From positions 47,396 to 111,395 of the forward strand of contig JABWCP010000013.1 of assembly GCA_013360215.1 (NCBI GenBank): DNA of 64,000 nt, read 5' to 3'. This stretch comes from a bacterium. Its GTDB lineage: Bacteria > CLD3 > SB21. The position numbers and the translations under genes are program-made. Below, piece after piece: positions 48,214-57,821 of this stretch (position 1 is the stretch's first letter; every line of letters starts with the position of its first letter). The notes under the pieces are model-generated. The model was not told where the DNA came from and did no database searches. It saw only the letters and a list, made by a program, of their open reading frames with translations.

Positions 48214-48237
48214 TTCGTGTAAACCAAAGTGAGTACC

Positions 48238-50484
48238 ATGATTTCCAAAGAAGAAGTTCTCGAATTTCATGCCCAGGGGCGTAAAGGGAAAATCGAAGTT
48301 GTCCCGACCAAACCCTGCTCGACCCAGCGTGATCTATCCATCGCATACAGTCCCGGTGTGGCTGTGCCATGTTTAGAGATCGAAAAAAACCCTGAAGACG
48401 CTTATAACTACACGGCTAAAGGGAATTTAGTCGCCGTCATTTCCAATGGAACAGCGGTGTTGGGGCTCGGAGATATCGGCGCTTTAGCCGGTAAACCGGT
48501 GATGGAAGGCAAAGGTGTGCTATTCAAGCGGTTTGCCGATATTGACGTTTTTGATATCGAACTGGATACTAAAAAAGTGGACGAAATCATCCGTGTCTGT
48601 CAGATTCTCGAGCCGACATTTGGCGGTATCAATCTTGAAGATATCAAAGCGCCGGAATGTTTTGAAATCGAAGAAACACTCAAAAAAACGATGAAAATCC
48701 CCGTGTTTCATGACGATCAACACGGGACAGCGATCATCTCCGGAGCGGCATTGCTCAATGCGACGGAACTTGTAGGCAAACGTATGGATGAAGTGCGCGT
48801 CGTCGTTAACGGTGCGGGAGCTTCAGGAATCGCGTGCGCCAATTTTTATATTAGCTTGGGTGTGAAACCGGAAAATCTGATTCTTTGCGATACCAAAGGC
48901 GTCGTGTATAAAGGACGCAAAGAGGGTATGAATAAATACAAAGAAGTTTTGGCCAACGATACGCCGCTTCGCACATTAGCGGACGCACTCAAAGGCGCCG
49001 ATGTATTTGCCGGATTGTCCGTGGCGAATGTATTGACCCAAGACATGGTTAAAACGATGGCTCGTGATCCCATCATTTTTGCGATGGCCAACCCGGATCC
49101 GGAGATCACGTATGATGACGCCAAGGCCGCACGGCCTGATGCGATCGTCGCAACCGGACGATCTGACTATCCCAATCAGGTCAATAATGTTTTGGGCTTC
49201 CCGTTCATTTTTCGCGGCGCATTGGACGTACGCGCAACCACGATCAATGAAGAAATGAAGCGCGCGGCCGCGATGGCGCTGGCTAAGTTAGCCAAAGAAG
49301 ACGTTCCGGATTCCGTATCTAAAGCCTACGGTGATGAGCGGCTTCGATTTGGTCGGGAGTATGTGATTCCCAAACCGTTTGATTACCGTGTGCTGATTTG
49401 GGAAGCGGCGGCCGTCGCACAAGCGGCGATGGAGTCGGGTGTGGCGCGCATCAAAGTGAATATCGAAGAGTATAAGGAACTTTTAGAGCGACGTCTTGGC
49501 AAATCTCGTGAAGTGATGCGTACCATGATCCATACGGCACGCAAACATCCTAAACGCGTGGTATTCCCGGAAGGCGCGCATGAAAAAATCTTACGGGCGG
49601 CGCATATTATTTTAGAAGAAGGTATCGCCAAACCCATACTTTTGGGGCGTCGCGAGCTGATCGAAAAAACGGCTGCTGAACTCGGCGTCAATATCAGCGG
49701 TGCGGAGATCATACATCCCTCGACGTCGGATAATTACCTGTCGTATGTAGAGAAATATTACGCGATGCGTCAGCGAAAAGGTGCAACCCTCACGGAAGCG
49801 CGCAATGCGATACGAAACTATACGACGTACGGTTCGATGATGGTGCGCTTGCGTGCCGCCGATGCGCTCATTGCGGGCGTGTCGCAGCATTATCCGGATA
49901 CGATTCGCCCCGCGCTCCAGATCGTCGAAATGGAAGAAGGTATATCAAGCGTCAGCGGTTTGTATATGCTGATCATAAAAAATCAGATTTATTTTATCGC
50001 CGATGCGACGGTCAATATTGATCCGAGTGTGGAAGAACTGGCAGAGATTGCCATCGTCAGCGCTCGCGTGGCGCGTCGGTTTAATACCGAGCCGCGTGTC
50101 GCCATGATCAGTTTTAGTAATTTTGGCAGTGCACGTCATCCGCATGCGGAAAAAGTACGCAAGGCCGTTGAAATAGTTCGCCAACGTGAACCCAAACTCA
50201 TGGTGGACGGTGAAATGCAGGCGGACACGGCGGTGGATGCGACCATACTTGAAAAAGACTATCCGTTCAGTACCCTCAAAGGCGGCGCCAACGTGCTTGT
50301 ATTTCCGGAGTTGCAATCAGCCAACGCCGCATATAAATTACTCCAAAAGCTGGGCGGCGCAGAAACCATCGGCCCGATCCTTATGGGACTCCGTTATCCC
50401 GTGCACGTCTTGCAGCGCGGTTGCGAAGTCAACGATATCGTCAATATGACGGCTATCGCCGTGGTGGAAGCGCAGGAAAAATAA
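48238..50484 (+). CDS. maeB: NADP-dependent malic enzyme with C-terminal phosphotransacetylase-like domain
   Basis: 748 residues from ATG 48238 (a GTG three codons upstream also opens the frame). Malate oxidative decarboxylation to pyruvate. The N-terminal malic domain has [15 protein letters not shown] and [15 protein letters not shown]; catalytic-loop and metal segments include [15 protein letters not shown] and [10 protein letters not shown]. The NAD(P)-binding part has [14 protein letters not shown]. Residues of about 425-748 are a phosphotransacetylase-like domain ([42 protein letters not shown]) that in MaeB acts as a regulatory acetyl-CoA-binding module. Full length, no damage. Confidence 0.95.
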   Translation: MISKEEVLEFHAQGRKGKIEVVPTKPCSTQRDLSIAYSPGVAVPCLEIEKNPEDAYNYTAKGNLVAVISNGTAVLGLGDIGALAGKPVMEGKGVLFKRFADIDVFDIELDTKKVDEIIRVCQILEPTFGGINLEDIKAPECFEIEETLKKTMKIPVFHDDQHGTAIISGAALLNATELVGKRMDEVRVVVNGAGASGIACANFYISLGVKPENLILCDTKGVVYKGRKEGMNKYKEVLANDTPLRTLADALKGADVFAGLSVANVLTQDMVKTMARDPIIFAMANPDPEITYDDAKAARPDAIVATGRSDYPNQVNNVLGFPFIFRGALDVRATTINEEMKRAAAMALAKLAKEDVPDSVSKAYGDERLRFGREYVIPKPFDYRVLIWEAAAVAQAAMESGVARIKVNIEEYKELLERRLGKSREVMRTMIHTARKHPKRVVFPEGAHEKILRAAHIILEEGIAKPILLGRRELIEKTAAELGVNISGAEIIHPSTSDNYLSYVEKYYAMRQRKGATLTEARNAIRNYTTYGSMMVRLRAADALIAGVSQHYPDTIRPALQIVEMEEGISSVSGLYMLIIKNQIYFIADATVNIDPSVEELAEIAIVSARVARRFNTEPRVAMISFSNFGSARHPHAEKVRKAVEIVRQREPKLMVDGEMQADTAVDATILEKDYPFSTLKGGANVLVFPELQSANAAYKLLQKLGGAETIGPILMGLRYPVHVLQRGCEVNDIVNMTAIAVVEAQEK

Positions 50485-50496
50485 AACAGGAGACGC

Positions 50497-50901
50497 ATGC
50501 GCCTTTTTTTAAACGGTATATTTGTATTCATACTATTAAATCTTGTCGCATGCGCTGCTACCCAACAAACGTCTTATAAACGTAAAGAAATTACGATGGA
50601 CTTGTTGAGGGAACGCTTTTTAGATAAGAAATTTGCCGTTCGTATGCAGTTTTATATAAGCCGTGAAGAATTGATTGAGGAGACGGGTTATCTGAAATCC
50701 GCCGAGTCCGATAAGGCCGTGCTGTTCGAATATTATGATGCGCGAGACAAACAGTACCGCAATCTCGAAGTGCCGATACAAAATATCAATACGATTGAGC
50801 TTGCCAGTAAAGGCTCGGATCGTTTTAGTAAAACTCAAAAAGTCGCTATGGGATCAGCGATTGCGATGGCCTTATTGCTTGTGTTTGCCATTTCGATTTA
50901 G
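50497..50901 (+). CDS. Small lipoprotein with C-terminal membrane anchor (paralogue 2)
   Basis: 134 residues. A lipoprotein signal (lipobox LVAC, Cys19) with CAGGAG upstream of the ATG. A domain of about 85 residues ends in YDARDKQYRNLEVP, shared with the gene at 46069, and is followed by a C-terminal membrane helix (KVAMGSAIAMALLLVFAISI). Lipid anchor and C-terminal helix together are unusual. Family unknown. Confidence 0.7.
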   Translation: MRLFLNGIFVFILLNLVACAATQQTSYKRKEITMDLLRERFLDKKFAVRMQFYISREELIEETGYLKSAESDKAVLFEYYDARDKQYRNLEVPIQNINTIELASKGSDRFSKTQKVAMGSAIAMALLLVFAISI

Positions 50902-50980
50902 TTAAATGAATGTTTAAGCTGCCCAAAATCCGTCTGTAATTCGTCCTACAGATCGGCTTTGGCGCAGCTTTTATTTTATA

Positions 50981-50996
50981 GGAGATCAAACATATT
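50981..50996 (+). promoter_or_regulatory. Ribosome site and AUU start of the phosphatase-fold gene
   Basis: GGAG (50981-50984), nine bases, then ATT CGT TCG at 50994. The in-frame upstream stop (TAG 50979-50981) leaves no ATG, and the next start-like codon (TTG 51009) has no ribosome site and would remove the first beta strand. Confidence 0.5.
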
Positions 50997-52400
50997 CGTT
51001 CGATTATTTTGATTTTGATAGACGGCGCACGATACGATGTCTTTGAACGCCTTCTTGCCGAGGGCCGTCTGCCGGCGATTCAGGAGCACATTGTAGCCCG
51101 CGGCGCTTACCGTCGCATGACCACAGTTTTCACGTCCACCACAGGCCCTGCTTACGTCCCATTTCTGACAGGTTGTTTCCCCGGCAAAGCCAATTTACCG
51201 GGTATTCGCTGGTTTGATAAAACGGCCTTTGCCGAGAAACCTTTTTGGAATCCGCATCGCTTCCGTAGTTATTGCGGATGGGAAGGGTTTTTTATGAACC
51301 GGGATATTAACCCCAATATTAAAACAATATTCGATCTCACCGAGAATCCGATTAACATATTCGGCCCGATCACACGCGGAATTCCAAAAAACAACAATCG
51401 CGGTCCGCTGAAAAAAGCATGGATGATCGCACGGGCACACAGTAATGGGATATACGAACCGGTAGACGATGCGGCGTTTGAAGTATGCATGAAAACGTTG
51501 GATGAACCCACGGCGTTTCGGTTTCTGGCATTACCCGGTGTCGATGGTATTTCGCATAATACGTTTCCTCATCACGAACGCGTCCTAGCGGCATATGAAC
51601 GAGCGGATCGCGGCATTGCGGCCATAGTCAGAAAACTAAAGTCCGCCGGACAATACGATCAAACCGTCATCGCCATATGCAGCGACCACGGTCTTTCGCA
51701 AACTCATACGCATTTTGATGTGCCGGTTTATATGGAAACATCGCTTGGTTTTAAAACGTTGTTTTATACCAATATTTTTCGGTGGAATCCCGATGCGTCG
51801 GCACAAGTTTCCGGCAATGGCATGGTGCACATTTATTTTAAAAACGGAGATTGGCGAAAACCGTGTTTTTATGAAGACATAATACGCTTCCCCATAAATC
51901 CGGTGGATGATTTTTTAAAACATGAAGCGGTTGATCTGGTGATAACGCGCATGCAAAACGGAGAAGCGCGCGTTGACAGCCGGCGTGGTACGGGTTTTAT
52001 AAAAGAAGAAAATGAGCGTATCCTGTATCGTATCGAAGGCAATGATCCGTTTGGTTTTGAAGTTTTGCCGCCGTCCATGTCGCGAAATGAAGCGCTTGCA
52101 AGAACATTTGAGACGAACTACCCGGATGCGCTAGTGCAGATCGTACAAAATTTCCATTCACCCCGATGCGGAGATATGATGCTTTCGGCGACGGTCGGGT
52201 ATGATCTGCGCTTTCGATGGGAAAACCCGGAACATAAATCGTCACACGGTTCACTGCATTGCGAACACATGATGACGCCCTTTTGCTGGAGTGTTCCAAT
52301 ATCGGCCGATCATGTGCGTACGGCCGATGTCTTTCCTTCTATGTTAAAAATTTTAGGACAAGATATCCCTGAGGGTATTGACGGCGTGTCGTTTGTTTAG
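50994..52400 (+). CDS. Alkaline-phosphatase-superfamily phosphodiesterase/nucleotide pyrophosphatase
   Basis: 468 residues from ATT 50994. N-terminal strand IILILIDGARYDV gives the first metal Asp; the nucleophile Thr region is VFTSTTGPAYVPFLTG. Later metal ligands are in PGVDGISHNTFPHH and ICSDHGLSQTHTHFD, with His in SSHGSLHCEHMM near the C-terminus. This matches type I phosphodiesterase/nucleotide pyrophosphatase enzymes, which hydrolyse nucleotides or phosphonate/phosphate diesters. No signal peptide is visible, so it may be cytoplasmic. It overlaps the convergent lipid-kinase gene by 4 bases. Confidence 0.88.
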   Translation: MRSIILILIDGARYDVFERLLAEGRLPAIQEHIVARGAYRRMTTVFTSTTGPAYVPFLTGCFPGKANLPGIRWFDKTAFAEKPFWNPHRFRSYCGWEGFFMNRDINPNIKTIFDLTENPINIFGPITRGIPKNNNRGPLKKAWMIARAHSNGIYEPVDDAAFEVCMKTLDEPTAFRFLALPGVDGISHNTFPHHERVLAAYERADRGIAAIVRKLKSAGQYDQTVIAICSDHGLSQTHTHFDVPVYMETSLGFKTLFYTNIFRWNPDASAQVSGNGMVHIYFKNGDWRKPCFYEDIIRFPINPVDDFLKHEAVDLVITRMQNGEARVDSRRGTGFIKEENERILYRIEGNDPFGFEVLPPSMSRNEALARTFETNYPDALVQIVQNFHSPRCGDMMLSATVGYDLRFRWENPEHKSSHGSLHCEHMMTPFCWSVPISADHVRTADVFPSMLKILGQDIPEGIDGVSFV

Positions 52401-53065
52401 GCGTTGCCGTACAAATTGAAATAGTTTATAAAAGACAATACAAACTCTTTCTCTTCCAAATATATCGGTTGTTTTTGCTGGATCTGAATCACCATCAGTT
52501 GCATGATACTGCCGCTGATGATCGGAATGCGCAGGTTATCGCTTGTGCGCATGGGCATGATTTCGGCTACGGTAGCTGTAAAGGCTCCGGCGATACGAAC
52601 CGAAAGCGGCAGATGCCCGAAGAAAAAGCTTATCCCCAAACAAACAGCAAAACAAGCCAAAGCGCCTTCAAGCGTTTTTTCTAAACCTAAAAGGCGTGTG
52701 CGACCGATAGTTTTACCGATCAGCGCAGCCATACCGTCTCCAAATATCAAAAACAACAAACACAAGACCGCCACATCTTTGTGAAATGCAAAGATTACCA
52801 AAAATGAAGCGATGAGTAAAAAGGTAGCCCCGCTGTAGTGATCCGTTTCTCCGTCGCGCAGCATAGAACCGAAAAAACGATTGAAAAACGCACTAAAACT
52901 CGGAATATATAATCGCAAATATTCGGTAACGATCGCGATGCCAAGCAGCGCACCGATGCACCACAAGGCCGTAGCGTAATCGGTCAGATAATAGCCGATG
53001 GGTATTATCGCCGCCGAAAAATGAAAAAATTTGCGACGTAATTCGAGTGTAATTGATAAGCTCAT
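52397..53065 (-). CDS. CTP-dependent diacylglycerol/polyprenol kinase-like membrane protein
   Basis: 222 residues, about six membrane segments. Signature ELRRKFFHFSAA at the N-terminus and FGDGMAALIGKTIGRTRLLG, then EKTLEGALACF, as in SEC59/DGK1/VTE5-type (dolichol, phytol, diacylglycerol) CTP-dependent kinases; the downstream MPMRTSDNLRIPI segment (about 170-183) fits the second conserved block. Lipid substrate not determinable. Transcribed toward the phosphatase-fold gene, with a 4-base 3' overlap. Confidence 0.85.
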   Translation of the reverse strand: MSLSITLELRRKFFHFSAAIIPIGYYLTDYATALWCIGALLGIAIVTEYLRLYIPSFSAFFNRFFGSMLRDGETDHYSGATFLLIASFLVIFAFHKDVAVLCLLFLIFGDGMAALIGKTIGRTRLLGLEKTLEGALACFAVCLGISFFFGHLPLSVRIAGAFTATVAEIMPMRTSDNLRIPIISGSIMQLMVIQIQQKQPIYLEEKEFVLSFINYFNLYGNA

Positions 53066-53113
53066 AAAATCCTGTTACATCGGTTCATGCTAAAAACATG
53101 ATTGCCGGCGGTA

Positions 53114-53893
53114 TTATTGCGGTGAGTTTATTAATCCTACGGATTTGGCATAACTGATAGCTTCAAACGTATTGCTGACATTCAGCTTTTCAATGATACG
53201 CTGGCGGTGCGTATTGACGGTATTAACGCTGATATATAGCTTGTCTGCGATCTCTTTGCTGATCAATCCTTGAGCGATGAGTGTGAGTATTTCGTTTTCG
53301 CGTTCCGATAGCGGCGTTGAACCGATATCTTGTTTGGGCGGAAAATGATATAATGCGCCGGTTTTAAAATTAAGTGCCCGCGCGGTGAAAGGATTGTGTA
53401 CATCTTCGAGCGGTGCCATATCCATCACCCCCAATCCCAACCACAGGTGGCCGTGGGCATCCGTTTCAAGACAAGAGTACTGCTCAATCACGGGAATGGT
53501 TTCCCCGGTTGATTTTACAATGCGATATGAGGTGACCATTTTATAATTTTTCTGTTCTGCCGCATCCAAATGCATGGCGAAACGCATAAAATAAATACCG
53601 GCTTGCAGCAGTTTGGGCAAATCTTCGTCCAGCACATGGTGATCCATGTAGGCATTGCCCTCCGCATTGGCGCGACTTACATCATACCCAAAAAGAGAAG
53701 TGTATTTGGACGAAAGGTAAATGTGCTCCTTGCGCTGTAAATCAAAAATGGACATAGCGCCACTGTTGACGACATCCAGTTGGTCAAGCAGGCGTTTGTG
53801 TTTGGCGATAATTTTGTCAGCCGATTTGGGAGGAACGATCGGCAAACTATCAAGCAGCGCATAATATTCGTCATATAGTGTTTTGAGTTCCAT
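53114..53893 (-). CDS. LuxR-type transcriptional regulator with PAS-like sensor
   Basis: 259 residues. The N-terminal half (about 40-155) has a PAS-like pattern (IFDLQRKEHIYLSSKYTSLFG, then DEDLPKLL). The C-terminal HTH (about 193-255) has LSERENEILTLIAQGLISKEIA and VNTVNTHRQRIIEKLNV. No receiver domain. It is transcribed divergently from the TonB receptor at 53987, with an 18-base palindrome between the two. It probably controls the receptor and/or itself (inference). Confidence 0.88.
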   Translation of the reverse strand: MELKTLYDEYYALLDSLPIVPPKSADKIIAKHKRLLDQLDVVNSGAMSIFDLQRKEHIYLSSKYTSLFGYDVSRANAEGNAYMDHHVLDEDLPKLLQAGIYFMRFAMHLDAAEQKNYKMVTSYRIVKSTGETIPVIEQYSCLETDAHGHLWLGLGVMDMAPLEDVHNPFTARALNFKTGALYHFPPKQDIGSTPLSERENEILTLIAQGLISKEIADKLYISVNTVNTHRQRIIEKLNVSNTFEAISYAKSVGLINSPQ

Positions 53894-53903
53894 AATCTCC
53901 GGA

Positions 53904-53921
53904 ATACTGATTTATCAGTAT
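53904..53921. promoter_or_regulatory. 18-bp inverted repeat between luxR-type gene and TonB receptor
   Basis: ATACTGAT (53904-53911), two bases, then ATCAGTAT (53914-53921): perfect 8-bp arms, 11 bases from the regulator start and 66 from the receptor start. The size fits a LuxR-family dimer operator. Confidence 0.55.
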
Positions 53922-53986
53922 GGCAATGTAGAGGGCTGTAAGATTACTTTCAAGCGTTGAACTTAAGTATGGAAAGGAATTTTACG

Positions 53987-56275
53987 ATGCGCATTTTACG
54001 CAGCCTGTTGTTATGGTCCTGTTTTTATTGTAGCTCGATTATAGGGCAAACGCCGGGTGGTACGATCAAGGGATTGATCATAGACAAAGAAACGAAAGAA
54101 ACATTGCCGGGTGCTAATGTTTGGATTGTTGGGACGTCGCGGGGTGCCGTTACAAAAACGGACGGTAGTTTTGAAATCAAAGAACTGACATCAGGAACAT
54201 ACAGCCTCTCCGTGCAATATATCGGTTATGCGGTATTTACCAAACCGGATGTGATTGTCCGTGAACAGCGTATCACACCAGTTTTGATTGAACTGTTGCC
54301 GGAAGATGTTGAAGGGGAAACTATCGAAGTGCACGCCGATTATTTTAGCGCCACGGAATCCGCTTCTACCAGTACGACCAATCTTTCGTCGGAGGAAGTG
54401 CGTCGTTCGTCGGCGGCAGCCGGTGATGTAAGTCGTATCATCGCCGGTCTTCCGAGTGTGGCAAAAACGGATGAGCAAAAAAACAGTTTAGCTGTTCGCG
54501 GAGGAAGCCCTACCGAAAATGCTTTTTTTGTGGACGGGATTGAAATTCCTAACATCAATCATTTTCCGACGCAAGGGTCCAGCGGCGGCGCCATCGGTAT
54601 CCTCAATGTGGATTTGATACAAGATGTTAATTTTATGACGGGCGGGTTTTCATCCGCATACGGTGATCGTCTATCATCCGTTCTTGATTTACGTCTTCGC
54701 GAAGGCAATCGTGATGCGATGGACGGGCAATGGGATCTCAATTTTGGAGGAACGGGCGGTGTTTTTGAAGGCCCATTCTCGGGCAAAAAAGGGTCATGGC
54801 TTTTTTCCGTCCGACGCAGTTATGTGGATATCATTGCCAAAATGATAGATGTTAATGTGACGCCTTGGTATGCCGATGCGCAATCTAAAATAGTATATGA
54901 TGTCGGAAACAATCATCAACTCAGTTTGATCCATATTTCAGGTTATGATGAAAACAACATTTCAAAAAAGCAGGGAAAAAAATTGGATATTCCTACTTAT
55001 GGCAAGGAGACGCACTTGCAAAATACGACCGGATTGACGTGGCGATGGCTGTGGAATAAAAAAGGTTATACTTTAGGCGTCGTATCGTTTTCCGCTATTC
55101 GCTTCGGAACAGATTTTAATTCAGCCCGAACGGATTCACTTTTGATAAAAAACAAGTCCAGTGAAAATTATATTCAATACCGGCAGACCGCGTTTTATCG
55201 GTTTAATAATTTTCACAGTTTAGAATTTGGTTGGCATGCCAAAACGGATGTTAATCATTACGATCAGGCGTATGGTGCCAATACGGATCCGGTGGGTAAT
55301 GTGATACCCTCAATGACGCTAAATGATAAGCTAAAAACATTTCAAACCGGTTTTTTTGCAACCTATACGATGCGTCCGTTTCAAAAACTGGAAACACAAA
55401 TCGGTACACGTGGTGACTATTTCTCCTATACGCAGCGATGGCACGTATCGCCTCGTGTGTCGGTCGGATATGAATTGACCACGGCTACATCTGCACAAAT
55501 AGCGGCGGGGATATATTATCAGAATTTACCGAAAAATCTTTTAGCGCAGAATAAGGCTCTTAAAAACAATAACGATCCATATGCGGTACACTATGTTGCC
55601 GGAATGCGGCACCGTTTTTCCGAAGATACACGCCTGACCGTCGAAGGGTATCTAAAAGAATATTATCATATGCCGATGGATCCGACACAACCCGGCCTTT
55701 TTGTGGTGGATGAAATCCAATATCGTAACGGTTTTTTTTACGATCATGCTACGCTAAATGATGACGGCAAGGCACGCGTCATAGGTATTGAAGTTACGAT
55801 TCAAAAAAAATTAGCACGACGCTTTTACGGTATTATCAGCGGTACTTACTATCAATCGCGGTATAAAGGACTCGATCATCGTTGGCGCGACCGCGTTTTT
55901 GATAACCGATTTATTGCGGGGATAGAAGGCGGCTTTAAACCGAATGCAAAATGGGAGTACAGCGGACGATTCATTATCGCCGGAGGTGCGCCCTATACAC
56001 CATTTAACGTGCCGGCTTCGGAAGCGGCGCAGCAAGCTGTATTTGATGTGAATCAGATTAATGCTAAACGGTATCCGGTGTATCATTCGATGAACTTGCG
56101 CGCAGATCGGAGATTTCAATTGAGCGGAAGTAATCTCATTACGTATATCAGTCTATGGAATGTGTACAATCAAAAAAATGTAGCTTCGTATTATTGGAAT
56201 GAAATCGAAAACAAAAAGGATAAAGCCTACCAGTGGGGGTTCGTACCGGTTTTTGGGTTGGAATATGAATTTTAA
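53987..56275 (+). CDS. TonB-dependent receptor with N-terminal carboxypeptidase-regulatory-like domain
   Basis: 762 residues from ATG 53987, eight bases after AAGGA; in-frame codons upstream lack a ribosome site. Signal peptide (about 1-20), a CarboxypepD_reg-like domain (about 24-95: GTIKGLIIDKETKETLPGAN, then DGSFEIKELTSGTYSLSVQYIGY), a plug (VRGGSPTENAFFVDGIEI, SSAYGDRLSSVLDL) and a beta barrel ending in VFGLEYEF. It is a SusC-like outer-membrane transporter type, but no SusD partner is adjacent. Followed by a terminator. Confidence 0.92.
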   Translation: MRILRSLLLWSCFYCSSIIGQTPGGTIKGLIIDKETKETLPGANVWIVGTSRGAVTKTDGSFEIKELTSGTYSLSVQYIGYAVFTKPDVIVREQRITPVLIELLPEDVEGETIEVHADYFSATESASTSTTNLSSEEVRRSSAAAGDVSRIIAGLPSVAKTDEQKNSLAVRGGSPTENAFFVDGIEIPNINHFPTQGSSGGAIGILNVDLIQDVNFMTGGFSSAYGDRLSSVLDLRLREGNRDAMDGQWDLNFGGTGGVFEGPFSGKKGSWLFSVRRSYVDIIAKMIDVNVTPWYADAQSKIVYDVGNNHQLSLIHISGYDENNISKKQGKKLDIPTYGKETHLQNTTGLTWRWLWNKKGYTLGVVSFSAIRFGTDFNSARTDSLLIKNKSSENYIQYRQTAFYRFNNFHSLEFGWHAKTDVNHYDQAYGANTDPVGNVIPSMTLNDKLKTFQTGFFATYTMRPFQKLETQIGTRGDYFSYTQRWHVSPRVSVGYELTTATSAQIAAGIYYQNLPKNLLAQNKALKNNNDPYAVHYVAGMRHRFSEDTRLTVEGYLKEYYHMPMDPTQPGLFVVDEIQYRNGFFYDHATLNDDGKARVIGIEVTIQKKLARRFYGIISGTYYQSRYKGLDHRWRDRVFDNRFIAGIEGGFKPNAKWEYSGRFIIAGGAPYTPFNVPASEAAQQAVFDVNQINAKRYPVYHSMNLRADRRFQLSGSNLITYISLWNVYNQKNVASYYWNEIENKKDKAYQWGFVPVFGLEYEF

Positions 56276-56293
56276 TGCATACTCTCTCTTCAC

Positions 56294-56324
56294 AAAACCG
56301 CTTCCATCCGAAGCGGTTTTTTTG
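56294..56324 (+). terminator. Intrinsic terminator after the TonB receptor
   Basis: 11-bp stem AAAACCGCTTC (56294-56304) with GAAGCGGTTTT (56310-56320), a 5-nt loop and a T run to 56323. Confidence 0.9.
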
Positions 56325-56335
56325 TTAAAAATCGT

Positions 56336-56364
56336 TTGACAGCGACATACGTGTTCCCTATATT
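56336..56364 (+). promoter_or_regulatory. Promoter of the PorV-like gene
   Basis: -35 TTGACA (56336-56341), exactly 17 bases, -10 TATATT (56359-56364). The start codon is 262 bases downstream, giving a long 5' leader. Confidence 0.7.
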
Positions 56365-56626
56365 CTCCATGTGTTTGATCCCCTAACCCCCTCTATACGA
56401 AAGGAGATTTTGATCAGACAATTGCTACGGTTTCAATGACGCGAAAGCGATCTGATTAAAACTCACTCAGCCTTATTTCCGGTTGTTGTTATACGTCAAA
56501 GAAACGAAAATTTCTTTGTATTGGTTTTTTTAAATTTATTATCTTACAGGAGGTTTATCGTAGTACACTTTGCTAAAGGGAAAATCAACACTAACTTCTA
56601 AGAATCTTATTGGAGAAAAGAAATAT
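56365..56626 (+). other. Long 5' leader of the PorV-like gene
   Basis: It holds AAGGAG near 56400 followed by a nine-codon frame (MIRQLLRFQ from TTG to TGA), a perfect 8-bp hairpin (CAAAGAAA 56497-56504 with TTTCTTTG 56511-56518) followed by a T run at 56525-56531, and a second perfect AGGAGG (56548-56553) with no matching start codon. A second promoter (TTGTAT 56516, TTATCT 56539) overlaps the hairpin. A control leader is possible but unproven. Confidence 0.4.
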
Positions 56627-57736
56627 ATGCAGGTATCATGTTTGAAAAATAGCAACATTGTTGCGGCGATTTTTTTGATGTTCGTTTGCTCTTTTGAAAC
56701 ACAAGCCCAGACGAGTGAAGCGGGAGTTCTCTTTTTGCTTGTACCTCCGGGCGCACGACACAACGGTATGGGCCAAACCGGTGTATCAACGGCTAACGAT
56801 GCCAACGCCATTTACTACAATCCCGGTGCACTGGGATTTATTGCAACGCAAGAAACGCCTCGCGATGTCCAGTTTATGCACGTCAATTGGTTGCCGCAGT
56901 TCAACCTCAGTGATCTTTTTTATGACTACGGCTCTGTTGTTATGTATTTGCCGGATATCGGCGTTGTCGGATACAACTTCACCTATTTTAATATCGGCGA
57001 ACAACAGCGTACCAATGCCGCCGGCGATGATCTCGGAACGATTCATAGCTACGAATTGTCCACCGGAGTGACCTACGCTACAAAAATGACCGAAGATTGG
57101 GGTATTGGCGGCAATTTCAAATTTATCTATAGCAGTCTTGATAATAAAAAAGGGGCAGACAATAATACGGCTGAAGTTCAAAACGGCGTCGGCAGTTCCG
57201 TTGCGATAGATATTGGCGTGATGAAAAAAAACTTTTTCGTTGAAGACCTTACTTTCGGGGCGAGCCTTGTCAATGTCGGTCCGAGCATCGCTTATGCGGA
57301 TGAAGATCAAGCGGATCCCTTACCGACTAATTTGCGTTTAGGTGTGTCGTATCCGGCCTACCAATCCGAATTTAATAATGTTCTTGTCGCCTACGAAATC
57401 AATCGCCAAATTGTACGCGGACGCAGCACCGGTTCAGATCCTTTGATCAGCGGCAATTCTAAGTTTTTTACACGCTCGGCGATCTTTACAACATGGGCTG
57501 ACAATGGATGGCATCGTTTAGGACATAACATCGGAGCTGAATACACCTATTCGGATTTCGTAGCTATGCGAACGGGTACATCACTTGATTTTGCCGGTAA
57601 ACTTTATGATCTGACATTTGGTGTAGGTATTCGTTATGATGTATTCAAAATTGATTTTGCGTACTCTACAGGTTTGACGGAACGCTTCAATGCGAGAGAC
57701 GGGTCGCAGTTTTACAGCATCGGCGTTCGTTTCTGA
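56627..57736 (+). CDS. PorV/PorQ-family outer-membrane protein
   Basis: 369 residues from ATG 56627 (GGAG 11 bases upstream; an upstream TTG adds 19 unlikely residues). Signal peptide ending FETQAQ. The PorV pattern follows: TSEAGVLFLLVPPGARHNGMG, GVSTANDANAIYYNPGALGF, then a beta barrel with GGNFKFIYSSLD, LRLGVSY and a final strand QFYSIGVRF. In Bacteroidota PorV is part of the type IX secretion system and helps process cargo. The next gene encodes a protein with a type IX-like sorting domain. Its stop is followed by a terminator. Confidence 0.88.
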   Translation: MQVSCLKNSNIVAAIFLMFVCSFETQAQTSEAGVLFLLVPPGARHNGMGQTGVSTANDANAIYYNPGALGFIATQETPRDVQFMHVNWLPQFNLSDLFYDYGSVVMYLPDIGVVGYNFTYFNIGEQQRTNAAGDDLGTIHSYELSTGVTYATKMTEDWGIGGNFKFIYSSLDNKKGADNNTAEVQNGVGSSVAIDIGVMKKNFFVEDLTFGASLVNVGPSIAYADEDQADPLPTNLRLGVSYPAYQSEFNNVLVAYEINRQIVRGRSTGSDPLISGNSKFFTRSAIFTTWADNGWHRLGHNIGAEYTYSDFVAMRTGTSLDFAGKLYDLTFGVGIRYDVFKIDFAYSTGLTERFNARDGSQFYSIGVRF

Positions 57737-57761
57737 TATCAATTTTTTAATGTATGTTCAG

Positions 57762-57796
57762 AGCCGAATTCTCCGCGCGTGAATTCGGCTTTTTTA
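57762..57796 (+). terminator. Intrinsic terminator after the PorV-like gene
   Basis: AGCCGAATTC (57762-57771) pairs with GAATTCGGCT (57781-57790), 9-nt loop, followed by TTTTT. It separates the PorV gene from the large secreted protein. Confidence 0.9.
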
Positions 57797-57821
57797 TATC
57801 TATCAATATTTCTAAAAAATC

